Source: Isoetes taiwanensis
Lineage: Eukaryota; Streptophyta; Lycopodiopsida; Isoetales; Isoetaceae
Direction of reading: 5' to 3'
Assembly: GCA_021234155.1 (NCBI GenBank)
Contig: JAJEKV010000054.1
Location: 4,263,962 to 4,327,961, forward strand
DNA length: 64,000 nt
Below are positions 46,471 through 58,880 of this stretch, in pieces. How positions within the stretch are numbered: position 1 is the first letter of the stretch; the number at the start of each line of letters is the position of its first letter. The notes beneath the pieces were generated by a model that saw only the letters and a program-made list of their open reading frames with translations, had not been told where the DNA came from and ran no database searches. A program made the position numbers and the translations under genes.

Positions 46471-49400
46471 ATCACAACAAAGAGTATTGTATAGGCTGTA
46501 GTGTGCCTGAATACTGAATACTGCTTCAACCCATGGTGTTGTGTAAGGGGCGCCCCTATTAAATGGGGTCAACTTGACCCCATGCTGACCCGAGACTGGA
46601 GGCCGGGATCTTTCCAGCGGACATATTCCACAGAAGATGCCGTCATCTGAGGGCCACAAAGCAATAATACACACTCAAAGCAATAAATGCGACAATGCGA
46701 AACAAAAATAGGATTGAGGTAACTTACTAAATGCGAAACAGAATAGAATTTAGGTTTCTTCATGGAGAGCAGCCTAGCGGCGGTAGCTCTGATCCAGAGC
46801 ATGGTGGAGCTCCATCCAAGCTATTTTGCCTGGGTTTTTTGCCGCCATGGATGATGAATGATGTCTTATCTCGCCTTTGAGTCTGCATCGATTTTCTTTG
46901 TCAAGCAAATCCATGGTCTTATTATATGCATGTTGAATCTTGCTTTTCATTTCTAATTTTGGAATCCTGAATGGATTAAGAAGTTCTATTACGAGATGCA
47001 ACTGGATATTTGTGTAGATCTAGCTAGTACTTTTGTGCTATCTATATGCTTTATCTTTCTCTACATTTGTGGCTCACGACTTATACTTGTCTTACAGATT
47101 CAAGGCTTCTACTTCTGTAAATAACAAGCAATGTCTAAGAATTTACATTCGGGCAATGTAATAGGTGGTATGATGAAGCAATTTAACGATATTTTGCGTA
47201 CGTGATCAGACATAGATAACTTATTTTTCTGCTACATTTCCTTCAATCTACTAGTTGGGGGTCTACATAATACTTAAGTGTACTTTCTGTTGCGACAATA
47301 AGTCCAAGGTTTACTTGTCATTTCCTTCCAATTAGCTTTGTAGAGCATGTATTGTCTTATTCAAAGTAGAGCCTCTAAACTTTGTTTTCTAGCATCTAGT
47401 ACTTCGTAATCTTGCATTTATAGATATTTTATGACATGTTTGGCTAGGCGGTGATCCAATCTTTGTTCCTTGCATGTGGCAGGTTATTATTCTGAGGTTG
47501 TTATTCTGTGCAATTTAGGGATTGTAATATACCATGAGGTGTGTAAAGCATGTATGTGTGTGCCAAATATCTGTAAGGCATGTAAATGAAGAGCTTTTCC
47601 TCTTCATGTTGCATGCAGTGTCTCTGCAAATCAGGAATCGACCTAGTGTGGTCTTTTAACCCTTGACATTATTATTCATTTCAATGTCAGATCACTATCC
47701 TTTAATCCAGACTTATTCAAGTGAATAATTCAGTAGCATGCCCTAGCTGGCCTATGATTTACTATAACTTTAACCACATTTATGTGTTGTTCCAGGCTTT
47801 TGGGAGGGAAAGATCAGTACTTTTGGGTTGAGGTACTCTATCTGCTACCACGATGTTTAAAGAGGTATACAATGAATGTGATGGTAAGAACACTTTTATT
47901 CCACTAAACATTCTACCATGTTTGGCTCTCAAATGCTTTGAACCTTTACTAACCTCCGCTGGAAGTTTATTTGCAAGGTCAGGAGCCTAAGATGTGCATG
48001 TTCGTTTCTATGTTGTTTGAAGATTTGTAGTTTTGATTAGTATTTGTAGCACTATTGTTGAAATAGTTGCTCTATCTACTAGTAATGTCCCAAGTCTGTT
48101 TAATGTCTTTGCGCAGCAACATCAGATGGAGTTCTATCTTCGGTTCAATATCTTGTCTATAGCTAGGCTAACATTTGAGAAGCTCCATGTCCTTTTATTT
48201 CTTTTTAATGTATAAGATAAAATAAGATAAGATAAGATGAATTTTTACGTCCATGAGAACCCAACGGGTTATGGGGCGGCACATGCAAGGGCAACAACCC
48301 ATCGAAAACCTGGGGACTAGGCCCCATCACCAAACATAATAACCAAATATTAAAAGACTACCAAAAAGAAGATAATGCTAATGCAAAAAGATGTTAATAT
48401 ATGCCAGTTCGCTGAACTTGATTCTTCACTAGTTTAATTTTGTTAATTCCAAATGTCTTCGAATAAGTATGACTTGGATTTGTGGGTGCATGTCTAGGCC
48501 AATGGAAATACGAGGGTTCAAATCCCCGGGCCCTTTGATCTATTCGACATATGTTTTTATAGGGATCAAGCATCACAATATAATCAATCATCATTATTTT
48601 GTTTCTTATTTTATTATATGCCATCTTTTGATTGATTTTATGAAGGTTTCGTATATAAACTTATAATTCTATCTACTCTACAATAGTAATAAAATGTTTA
48701 GAAATCATTTCATAATTTGTTGTATGAACCATTGCTAATAAAGTAAATTAAAGAATTAATAATTTGACAGAGAAAATCATAATGATTTGGGTAACCAATT
48801 AAATCTACGAAATTGTAATGGTTTCTAACTTCATCGTGTTTTATTTCGTTTGTTAAGCCAATACTAATTATGTTGTTAAAGAATTGTTGATTTTATCTTA
48901 ATGTCACAATCTCGATGATGAAAAAAATCATTGGCAATTAATTTAGAACTGCATATACTTTATGGAATGAAACAACATTGATTCATGAGAAAAGATGTAG
49001 CCAACTACGTTAAAAACCACTCTAACAATTAATAGTGGTTTATTGCACACATTGCTTATGGAACTACATATAAAAAACATACAAATAAAGTAACCATTAT
49101 ACAAAACCATGATGATGAATTGTATTAAATAACTAGTCATGGTTATTCAACACATTAACGCACATAGTAATATTACTTTATTATACGATTATTATACGAG
49201 TTTCATGTAAAAAACATTCAAAGAAACTAGTAATACCTTTTTCTTTTTTTTTTTTTTTTTTTTGGGGGTGTCTCTTAGCAGGTTTGAAGTTTCTTCGACC
49301 ATTTCTGGCGTTCAAACATCTCTTAAAATTCTTTCAAGCTGTTTCGAGCAGTTCTGAGCATTTTTTATCACTTCATAGCTTTTTTAAATAGTTTCTGAGC

Positions 49401-49779
49401 TTCCGAATGGCAACTAAAGATTTATATTCATTGTAGTTTTTATTCCCTATGTTTTTCTCCCATAGCCAATTGGTCTCCGTGGACGATAGAAATACATTCT
49501 ATTCTATTCTGTTTAAAGGTTCTGTTTTTCTTAGTTTCTCTCTGGTTAAAGATTTGTGTTGACAATAGGCTTCTTAATTTTTATCTGTTTATAGTAGGTT
49601 GTCTCTTTAAAAGGTTCCCTTTCTCTTCTATTTCTTTATGTTCCTAAAGAGAATTCTTAGGTAGTAAGTGTTTCTCTTCAGTTTCTCTCTGTTTTTATTT
49701 GTGCCTAGTTAGAAAAAAGAATTCCTAAACAGTTTAAGTGTTCGTAAATGACAAAAAACAGTTCTAGAGATTGATCAAG
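46471..49779. other. Intergenic, no gene recognised
   Basis: AT-rich. Simple repeats: (AAGAT)n-like at 48212-48239 and a T-run at about 49243-49263. A plus-strand GAGGGTTCAAATCCCC (48521-48536) looks like an isolated tRNA T-arm/B-box. The minus frame 47001-46774 is open for 75 codons without known motifs. Confidence 0.45.
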
Positions 49780-49933
49780 GAACTGTTTTTGTTGTTTTTT
49801 TTTCATCTTTAATGGATAAAGGAACTTGTTTTTATAGAAACAAACAACTCTTTAAATTCAAACGCAAAAGTTGTGTGTTTATATAACAAGTTCCTTTATC
49901 AATTTAAAATTAAAAACAATAGCAACAGTTTCT
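49780..49933. repeat. Hairpin element, ~70-bp arms
   Basis: GATAAAGGAACTTG (49815-49828) pairs perfectly with CAAGTTCCTTTATC (49887-49900), and pairing continues imperfectly outward (GGAACTGTTTTTGTTG against CAATAGCAACAGTTTC) and inward (ACAAACAACT against AGTTGTGTGT). It looks like a foldback MITE. Confidence 0.6.
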
Positions 49934-49992
49934 GAACCCTCAGCACGAGAGGGTAGTTTGTTTAGTAAACTTGTTTTATGTTAAGTCTCGCA

Positions 49993-50989
49993 CTAAGCAT
50001 GAGAGGATACCTTGCTTGGCGTGTAATATGGATTATTGAAAGGAATCAAGTAAGTCTTGGCTTCCCCCTCCTCTGTGCCTTGGTTTCTTTCAGGGTCACA
50101 GGTTTTTTCTTCGTCTGACATTATGATGTGATTAATACAGGCTATCATGACCAGAGGAAGAGTATCTAGGACATGATCTTTATTGTAATTTTGTCTAATG
50201 TAGGTGGTATCCATGCCTGCAATTCGAAGCAGATGCTCCTCTGTAAAGTGTGGATATATACTGCACGCAGGTCCTAGAAGCTCAGGTACTGGACTTCTAT
50301 GCTGGAGTTCACATGGTCGAGGATCTCTCTCTATCAGATTCAGCATCCTCAAGTCTGATGCCCTTTGCTTATACTAGGAAAAAACTATTAATCTGCACTG
50401 CTTTTCAAGAAACATTTGCCTGCAAGTATCTCATCCATGAGACAATTCATGTTAGCAACTGACATGCTCCTCTGAGTCCGAAGAAAGCTCTTGTTGACGA
50501 AATCCTTCGTTGACTTGTCCAAGACATTGTATCATCGCCCAATAACTTCTTCACCCACGTTCACCACATCCATGAACTTAGACTAGGTTGATTCTAGCAT
50601 AGAGACCCATTGCTTTTCGTCTTTCGGCTCCTTGACTTTCAGCATGGTCGTTGCGACCTCAGCGAATTCCGAAAAAAGAAGAATAAGTCAGCAAGGTCGC
50701 CTCAGCGATCCTGAAGAGCAAAACAAAACAAATCATGGAATTAAAAGCTTGATAAAATTGCCATGGCAATCCTAAGGTGCAATGCAAGGGAAACCATACC
50801 AGCCAGTTATCAAATTTGCCTTGCATTGGTGAGTCCACTGCCTGATGCTGATGTCGGAGCTGTTGGAGTTTCTCAACGAGAGGCACCCTATACACTGTGT
50901 TGGTAATGATTTCATTGCACTCGATAGACAACTTGAGGCATTCAATGTTTTTCAGCCATTTAATATCCTTGGCCTCCTCCTTATGTACA
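49993..50989 (-). pseudogene. Unidentified host gene remnant cut by element B
   Basis: On the minus strand an exon-like frame runs straight out of the LTR junction (EEAKDIKWLKNIECLKLSIE, RVPLVEKLQQLRHQHQAVDS). After an intron-like stretch ending TTGCTCTTCAG comes a frame with two stops (TTMLKVKEPKDEKQWVSML, LDKSTKDFVNKSFLRTQRSM), then LLGPACSIYPHFTEEHLLRI and the 119-codon frame at 50352-49993. I do not recognise the family. Element B inserted next to the first exon, so the start of the gene should lie beyond the window's right edge if it still exists. Confidence 0.35.
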
Positions 50990-51594
50990 TGTTTGGGGTC
51001 TGGGTTCGGGAACGCCTGCAAGACAGCCCTCTGTGAGGACCCTTGGATCTAACAAGAGAATCCGGGGGACTATGTCACGCGGGATTTGCAAGAAAAGAAC
51101 AAGAAGAAAAAAACAGAACAAAAGAGAACAATGAGAGGAAAATGATAAGCTTCCTTGATATCAATGATGAACATACATGAGCTCTCGCAATCGAGAGAAG
51201 ACTGAAGAGAGACAAGACTCAAAACTCATCTAAAAAACTCATGTGCTAGCTCTACTCATATATATAGTACAATGGCCTTTGGCCCAATATAGACACTCCG
51301 ACCGATCTCGGTGCCGACTCACGGAAGGAGGCCCGATTTGAGGAATGTTGGCGGTGCCTCTTGAAGTGCCTAGAATCACGCCTGGCCGACGCGGCAGGCG
51401 GTGATGTGCCATCACTTGTCCGGAGCGGCTCTTGTTGTTGACGGACGCTTTTAATCAAGCGTGGTCCGGGCCGCTTGGTCTTTTGTCGGGTTTTGGACGA
51501 CCCGACCCGCGGCTCGCCTCGGGTGGATCCTTGAGCTTGACCTGGTCCGTCAGATGCATGAATAGTCCCTGCATCGGGAGGCAATGGACTAACA
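50990..51594 (-). repeat. 3' LTR of element B
   Basis: 605 bp, TGTTTGGGG to GGACTAACA on the plus strand, the inverse of A's LTRs, with the TATA-like CATATATATAGTAC near 51258. Confidence 0.85.
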
Positions 51595-51607
51595 CTCCCC
51601 CACCAAA
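51595..51607 (-). promoter_or_regulatory. Polypurine tract of element B
   Basis: CTCCCCCACCAAA on the plus strand, i.e. TTTGGTGGGGGAG just before the LTR on the minus strand. It overlaps the last ORF3 codons (LVGE). Confidence 0.8.
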
Positions 51608-54059
51608 CGACACTCGTGAGTGAAGAAAAGGAGGAAGTATTTTCGAGGGCGGGGAAGCCATCGGGCCTCGAAAGTGATCCTCACGGAGTGAGGACTCGCA
51701 CCATTATGGTAAGTGCTAATGAGATCTGGCGATTTGAAGAGCAGGAGGAGTGTTGAGCCCAAGGGCAGGATCGGCGTCAATGAGAAAATGAGAGCGCACC
51801 ATGTCTTCAAGGGCAGCATGGGCTTCAGAAGAAACAAACTGGCACTCCATGAGTAGGCAGGTCTGGAGACTGAAGGCACTGACGCTGGCATTCGGATTAC
51901 AATGAAAGATGGACTGCCGATTTAAAGAGCGGACCGGGATGCATTTGAGAGCAAGCACGTAAACCGCTTGACGGCGGTAATCGAAGGATCGGGTGAGGTG
52001 GTCGTGATTTCGCAAGAAGGTGTCAAGACCATGCAGAGCATCAGCAGGGCGTTGCCAACCACGCTCATTGGGAATATAGATCCAATTGGTAGTGTTATCA
52101 AGGGTGGCACCATCCTCCCAATTGGAGCGGCGAACAAAACGGGGATCCCACCAGAGATCCGTCGAGATCTGAGGTGGAGTCCATCCAGCATGACCAACCA
52201 TGACCTTGGTCCAAAAGGGAAGACGCCAATCCGAGGTCAAGAACCTGGGGCGTGGAGGAACACCCAGGGAAGCATAGGGAGAGGGGATCATGCCCGTGGG
52301 CGTGGGCTGCTGAGCCTGCTCCCTGAATTCTCGGACAAGAGCCGGATCTAGAGCTTTGCACCAATGGTCCCAAATCAAGGTGGAGCCGAGAATTTTACAG
52401 GAGGGCTATCCCAACCCATGGGGACTGTCTTGCTATCCAGGAGAGCACGCAGTTGATTGTATCCGCCAGTGCCGATATAAACTTGTGCAAAGGGAAGATC
52501 CTCGGGATGTCCCGGATACTTCCTTATCATTTGCGGCTAACCACCTTGCCGAAGAGAGGCAAATGATGAGCAAGCTCGGGCATGTACTCTTGATGAAGAG
52601 CGTGTGTCCGATCATGATTAGCCGATAGGGATTGTTATCCAAAAGCAACCATTGAAGTGTGGGATCACCCCGAAAGTTTCGATGTGGCCCATCTCGAATT
52701 TGTCCGTGTATCGGCCGGATAGAAATCATGAAAATGTACGCCATTGGCTGAACAACTCAAGGTGATCATATCCGGATCGTCACAAGTGAATGAGATCAAA
52801 GACTAAAAAGGGCGCTGAGAATAAACCTTTGTCTTCAACGAGAGAGGTCCGGCAGATCCGAAGAAAATCTGCGGGCGTGAGGGGAACATCAATGGACCAT
52901 CAGCCCCATGCCACTTCGGAAGAAAGAGGTGGCGACGGGCAACCACATAATCCACATAACCGAAGGAACAGGGAAAAGGCGGGTTGCTAGCTATGGTAAC
53001 ATAGCCGTCAAGTTTGGTTCGAGCCTCATCGCCAGCCCGAATAGCTTGTCAGAAGCCGTTGTTCGAGGTCACGAGATCCGGTTGTCCTTTTCTAATGTAT
53101 ATGGATCGGGTCACGGACCCGCTTTTGAGAAGTCATGACATGTGAGGAGGATTGCCGGGAGCATTGAGTCGAAGCACGGCAATCTCGGCGTCATCAAGAA
53201 TTTTACGTTTCAACCTCCGTAATTTGTTCTTGAGAGATGTGAGCCGAGAGGTTTGGCGTGGAAAGCCGAGCCCAAAGAGGCAATTTGAGCGCCACGCTAC
53301 CAGAAGGTCTTGTGCTTGAATGTTGTAATTCGGAGAGAGGTGCGTATACAGCCGCGGTTGAGTTTGGCAATATCTTTATCTTTGGCAACCAAAAAGAGTC
53401 TCTCGTGCCTTGACCTCGCTCCAATAATTCTTGAATGGTGGTCCGCAATTGTGCCTCGCCTGATCGCAAAGCCGAAAGTAATCTGATTTTGGGCAGCCTT
53501 GAGATCTTCACGGCCCTGTAAAAGACTTCGCGGCTTGTCTTGAAGCTGGGTCTCCAGAGTATTCACTTCCGTGGTAGCGGCTTGAAGGTCACGGTGAACT
53601 GCGTCGGAGGCCTCCAGGGCCGTTTGAACCCCATGCATGAGAGCTTCTTGGGATTCTTGTAACTTGAGAGCAGCAGCTTGAGCATCCTGCTGATATTGAT
53701 ACAAAAGCTGGCGAGGGTGCGGAGGCAGAGGAGCCTGCTGTTGCCGTGTTTGTGATGTTTGGGAGATATGATGAGAACTGGAGGGCCTCGTTTCTGTAGA
53801 GGAAGAGGAGACAGTCACATGCGTGGTGTTATGCTGGACTTGACCAGAAGAAGAAGGGCGTGAAGTGCCAACTGGTTGATTTTGAGGAAGGGAATGAAAG
53901 GACTGTTGAGTGGAAGCATGAGAATGAGGAGGGGAGGGAGGAAAGTAATGACGAATGATTGAAGATGGCCTCCCACGGAAACTTCAGAGATAGAAGTGGC
54001 AGCCCGAAGACGGTCAACTTCTTGGAGAAGACGGTAGAACAACAATTGGGGCCAATCAA

Positions 54060-55650
54060 GCAGGGTTTCATTATATCGGGAAAATAATGGGTTTTTGAGA
54101 ATTTCGAGTACACCTGCTTCAGGCCCACCATAAGCAAAAAGTGGTACTGGTTCACTTTAATTTGAAATTTGTCCCGCCCGCCATTGGTTCACTTTAATTT
54201 GAAATTTTTGTCCCGCCCACCATGGGCGGGAATTAGGTGCATCAAAACCTTTCTTTTCCAAAAAATATCCAATTTAGGGCATTAGCGACCTGCGGCCTGC
54301 GAGTTCTCCAGCGTGAGCGGATAGTGTTGCCATAGCCAGGGTTTTCCGGAGTGTTCATCGCCATAGCCACAGGGCTCATCGCCGGATCTCATCGCCATAG
54401 CCACAGGGCTTCCAGATTTCAAGGACATCTGCAGCGGCCATATCCAAGGCCGAGTCTCAAGGCCATAGCCAGGGTTTCTTCGCCATAGCCAAGGGCCGGA
54501 TCTCATCACCATAGCCACAGAGCTTCATTTCAGGGACATCTGCAGCAGCCATAGCCAGGGCCAGATCTGAATGCCATAGCCAAGGCTTCGCATCTCACGC
54601 ATTTCTGCTTTTGGGTTTTCTTATTTTGTTTTCCAGTTCTTATATTAACTGAAGCATATGCATGGCAGAGCTAATCCCTGATATGCTGCTTCAAATCCGT
54701 GATATCTTGCCTTCAAAAGTGTGATATGCTGCTCTTACAGGCAAAAGTTTTCTTCTATTCTATTGTAAAATGTCAGGGAAACAAGGATTTTCTTATCCAG
54801 TTACCCGTGAGTTCAAAGATTCAGGCTTCTACTGTGAAATGTCAAAGAAATAGGGGATTTTCTTATCCAGTTAACGGTGAGTTCAAAGAATTCATCTTGT
54901 TTTTTTTTATGAATTCATCTGCTTCTTACAATCTGATTGTAAACAGGCTCTGCGTATTTTCCGTACAGAATCTTACAAGCTTTAATGTTTGGAAGGTTTA
55001 TGCTCCACGAAATCGCAATGGAATGGTTAAATTGCCACAGCCCGATTACGTTGAGCGTAAATCCGGTACGACCATAATTTTCTTTGAAGCAAATCGCCAT
55101 AGCGATTTCGTTGAGCGTAAATCCAGTACCACGACCATAATTTTCTTTGAAGCAAATCGCCATAGAAATCCAGGTACACAGCCATAATGTTGCTGGAGCA
55201 AATCGCCACAGCGATTCTTTTGAGCAGAAACAAATTGTTATTTGATGGCTTTTTTTTCGTCAGACTGTATTTTTTCTTAAGGACTTTCAATACTGACAAA
55301 CAAAGTTGCTTTAAGATGTATATAAAATAAAAATGTTATTTTGTCTTTGGGTGCTTATTTTGCACCCATGTTTTGTTTTAAAAGATCGCAATGGCGATTT
55401 TTGGGAGCTCACCGTGTGCAATATATATGTCATAACACATGCCATTTATTATGAATATGCCTTAAAAAACAAATATTTTGGTCGTGTAGATGCAAATACA
55501 TCGCGGTAGCGATTTGTGCAACCTTTTTAACATGTTTTTGGGTCACCAATATGGTCCCCATGAAGAACTTTTTGCGTTTTATATGGCCATTGCAACCTAT
55601 TTGGAGGTCAACGAGAATTCCAAATTTCTCTAACTAATGAAATCATGCTT
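54060..55650. mobile_element. Nested insertion with imperfect TIRs and internal CATAGC repeats
   Basis: It interrupts ORF3 of element B exactly where A reads through. The ends GCAGGGTTTCATTA and TAATGAAATCATGC are imperfect inverted repeats, and AATCAA flanks both sides (54054-54059 and 55651-55656), fitting a target-site duplication. Inside are a GC-rich array with CATCGCCATAGCCACAGGGC repeated with variation (54290-54600), a duplicated GGATTTTCTTATCCAGTTA unit (54780-54880) and repeated AAATCGCCATAGCGATT palindromes (55085-55215). No transposase is seen, so it is non-autonomous. The superfamily is uncertain. Confidence 0.65.
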
Positions 55651-56367
55651 AATCAATGTGGTGGTTGGAGCGAGTAGCAGTGACCACTATATTATAGAAA
55701 GGCTTATTGATATGGGTGTTCTTGATAGAATACCCAAGGAACTTGTGCCACAGAAACTTAACAAAGGTTTCATGGGGCTTGTCAATATTTGTCAGGCGAT
55801 GCACGTTTGCATGATAAGCAGGAGCACCAAACTCAGTGACATCTAGATCCTGTATGGCAGACCAAGATAAACAAGGGGTTTGCAAAGGGATATGGAATAC
55901 CTCAGAAATTAGGTGCTGGGTCAGTGAAATGGTGGTGCCATCGACCACTGTAGTGTATCCATTCGGGCTGTTGACGATGTGAGCGATGAACTGCTTCAAC
56001 TGGTCTGGATTTGGAGCCGGAAGTTCCATTTGTGAAAATTCGTAAAGCTTCTGGCGTTCTGCGACTTCACGATTCGGGCCAACAAGGGCTTCACGGAAAG
56101 TGGGCGTCAAGAAGGATACTGACTCGAAAAGAGCCGGTTCCCTGGGAGCAGAAGCTTGAAGTGTAGGAAATTTTGGGGCAACCATGGCAAAGAGCTTCAG
56201 AAAAGAACGGTGATGCAAAGGCGGAGAGCGGAGAACGGAGGACGAAGGACGAAGGCGCAGAGAGACGAAAAGGTTTAGGGCGCACAAATGGAGGCGAAGG
56301 GGTATGATGAGGGCGAAACTGTGCCAGGTGTCTAAAGATGCCAAGGAGGGGATTGAGAGGCAAAAAA

Positions 56368-56924
56368 CATTAGAGGAAAAATGAGATCACATTTTGTCCC
56401 ATTAAGGGATGCTTAAAATGCCATGTCAGCTTTTTAAACTGTCCAATAAGAGAAGAGCTCCAGTATATCTCATTCCAGTATTATGTGGCAGCCTGTAATT
56501 AATGCAGCTGCAACTAACTTCTGTAGTATCATTTTTTCATTATAACTTTTGATCCCGAACTCCGATTCAAAAACTTTTTGTAGCAATGGGTTCGTCTTCA
56601 CAAGATCTATCTAGTGATAACCCATTCATACATCTTTTACGATATAAATATATAAGAAAAATAAGCAAAAAATCATATTTTTTTAAGGTTAACGCATATG
56701 AACATATTGAAATACATTATAACCATATATCATTGGAAAGATCGTTTCATTCCGCATCTAATGAAACAAACGCCGCAACATTTTGACAAGTGGATCAAAA
56801 GTTATGGGGGAAAAACAACAACAATGAAGTTGTTGGTGCTGCATTAATTGCAGTTAATAGAGGGTAGCCATTCCATTGGAGGATTCTTATGGGGATGAAA
56901 TGAGATCTCAAATTTCCTCTAATG
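56368..56924. mobile_element. MITE nested in element B
   Basis: 557 bp with terminal inverted repeats CATTAGAGGAAAAATGAGAT and ATCTCAAATTTCCTCTAATG. Element A reads GGCAAAAATTTGGCTAAG across this point, so the insertion is demonstrated by the empty site. There is no coding region. The interior has AT-rich words such as ATAACTTTTGATCCCGAACT. Confidence 0.75.
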
Positions 56925-57228
56925 TTTGGCTAAGTCCCCAAACAACAAAGGGAGAAGCAATGAACGGTAGAGATGAGGCGTGAGAGAATGATCGGATGTG
57001 ACAGGTGGCCAAAGGACACACATTAATGTTCGACGGGTATGAAAAGAAGGAATGGCATTTAATGCTGGCAACTCAAGGTGGGATATCATTAAAACGAAGG
57101 TGTCAGAAGGTACCATGGCTAGATATGCGGCGGGAGAAAAGATTCCTCATTTAGTAACAGCCTTGCATTGCAACCACGTTGGCAAATTTTTTGATTGGTC
57201 CATGTCGATAGGGAGTTCCTCGGTTGGC

Positions 57229-57236
57229 TATATAAG
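57229..57236 (+). promoter_or_regulatory. TATA box for the antisense ORF, element B
   Basis: TATATAAG in GGCTATATAAGAGAA, 30 bases from the ATG at 57266, with ATTGGTCCATGTCGA upstream at about 57194. Position and sequence match element A. Confidence 0.5.
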
Positions 57237-57265
57237 AGAAGCAGAGATTGAAGCGGAGACACCCG

Positions 57266-57534
57266 ATGGCGCTCAGTATGTCTGCTGCTGGTTTGCATGA
57301 CAAATGCACTATGCCTTCCAACTGCCTGGAGTGGATTACGTGCAAAATGGATTGTCTGGACCTCTGGCGGAGCCACAATCGTAGCATTGCTATGGACGGG
57401 TGGTGTGCTGGCATGGCTGAGCATGCCGATCCCCACACCAACGGGATGGAGGTGATTCTCGCACCGCTTACTGGGACCCCGAAAGCACAACCGGTACCAC
57501 ATCCTGCGTGATCACCCGCTCCAACCCCGAGTAG
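57266..57534 (+). CDS. Antisense small cysteine-rich ORF in element B, one frameshift
   Basis: Opposite to element B's gag-pol. It begins MALSMSAAGL, keeps five of the six Cys seen in A (DKCTMPSNC, ITCKMDCLDLW, GWCAGM), then shifts frame near 57450 at a CTCGCACC where A has CTGCACC. The shifted frame regains WDPE and ends NPE-TAG (57532-57534), as in A. The shift may be real or a consensus error. Function unknown. Confidence 0.5.
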
Positions 57535-57811
57535 AGGGTTTTTCTTCTTAGGACTTAGGAGATAGGGCTCGAGCCCGTTTTTTGTATATAGGGCGTGCCC
57601 ATAGCGGAAATAGCTGGGTCGTGTGCCCATATTTTGTAAAAATGCCACCTATAATATAAATATGCCACCGGGTTTAGTCACTATCCATTTGTGTTTGTGT
57701 CCGAAGGCGCATCCGTTTGTTGATTTTTACTTTACGTGGTATGAAATGTTTTGAGGCTTAAAGCCATTAACCGTTGTAGGTAATGGAGTGCCATCTAATT
57801 CAGCCAGACTT

Positions 57812-58880
57812 TTATTTGGGTCGAACCACTTGAGCAATTTGATAAGGGCCAAGCCATCGAAACTTGAGTTTACCCGGAAAATTTTTGTACCGAGAATCAT
57901 AAAGAAGAACCAAATCTCCTTCCTTGAATGTTTTTGTCTTCAAACATTTGTCATGTAAAGATTTTTGCAACCGTTGACCATGAAGAACACGAATATAAGC
58001 ATCCCTTCTAAGTTCATCCAACTGTTCCAATTGATAAACCCGTGGCGGATTATGGGCAGTAGCCAGTTGAAAACGGAGAGTTGGGAGAATGTACTCAAAA
58101 GGCATGAGAGCTTCTTGACCATAAACCAATTTGAAAGGAGTGTGACCAGTAGCTATTTTGAAACAAGTATTGTAAGCCCAAAGAACAAGAGGGAAGTTTG
58201 TTTTGCCGCCACCGGTCGCGAGAAGCGTCCGCATTTTTTCTTGAGAATGGTGACCGAGTTTTGTTGGTGCTTTCAGCCAAACCGTTCCCTTGAGGATAGT
58301 AAGGTGTGCTCTTGTGATGATGTATCAGGAGATAATCTGTCAGTTCCTTGATGGTATGATTGATAAAATGGACACCACGATCACTGACCAGCTCCGTGGG
58401 GCAGTCGAATCGCGTGATGATTTGTTGATAGATGACCTTGGTCCGTGCTTGCCGCAGTTGTTGTCCGGAAGTGCGCAAGCTTCCGCCCATTTGGTAGCGT
58501 AGTCGGTGAGAACCGAGAATGTAGCGGGCACGGTGTGCCGTATGGGGAGGATCGATGGGTCCCACAAAATCCATTCCCCCATTTGCTGAAGGGAAGTGGC
58601 GTGGCGACCGGCGTCAAGGGAAGAGCGTCACGAGCCGTGGGCCGTCCCACACGCTGGCAAGCGTCACATGTGCGGGCGTGGGCGTGAGCGCCTTTGAAGA
58701 GCGTGGGCCAAAAAATAACCAAAGAAGAAGGATTTTTTGCGTGCCGTGGTGTCACCATGAAAATGACCACCACCTAGCCCTTCATGGGCTTCTCGAACAA
58801 TATCTGGGACCTCATGAGGGAGAACACAGCGTCGAAGGATGGTATCCTTACCCTTTTTGTAAAGATGGCCTGCAACCATG
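57812..58880 (-). pseudogene. Element B integrase, frameshifted
   Basis: On the minus strand the H2C2 finger is readable (HEVPDIVREAHEG, then CDACQRVGRPT), followed by the catalytic core (MDFVGPIDPP; SVLTDYATKWAEA; SDRGVHFINHT; GNGLAESTNKT), giving the D, D and E positions. The C-terminal part (58234-57812) includes YNTCFKIATGHTPFKLVYGQ and WLGPYQIAQVV. A short deletion removes the PAALKE stretch seen in A. Confidence 0.8.

Larger units (their letters stand above)
51589..56185 (-). pseudogene. ORF3 of element B, split by a nested insertion
   Basis: It starts at 56185 (MVAPKFPTLQASAP) and keeps the N-terminal domain (LPAPNPDQLKQFIAHIVNS, LTNIDKPHETFVKFLWHKFL) until the 1.6-kb insertion, then resumes with an equivalent of DWPQLLFYRLLQEVDRLRA. 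The linker and coiled-coil region is at 53818-53297 (AALKLQESQEALMHGVQTAL). The C-terminal region is largely open at 52378-51716 (WIYIPNERGWQRPADALHGL, RQAVYVLALKCIPVRS). The end reads ECRLVGEC then TAG (51589-51591), so the stop lies in the first LTR bases. Its role is unknown; see element A. Confidence 0.65.

Noticed and set aside
54282-54518. A minus-strand 78-codon frame rich in MAM, GYG and SG
   Set aside because: It is a translation of the CGCCATAGCCACAGGG array in a non-coding nested element.
57052-57300. A second antisense ATG frame (MAFNAGNS..) conserved between elements A and B
   Set aside because: It overlaps the TATA box and upstream block of the antisense gene, so conservation is better explained by promoter sequence. 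It was kept out as a gene but should be included in any dN/dS test.
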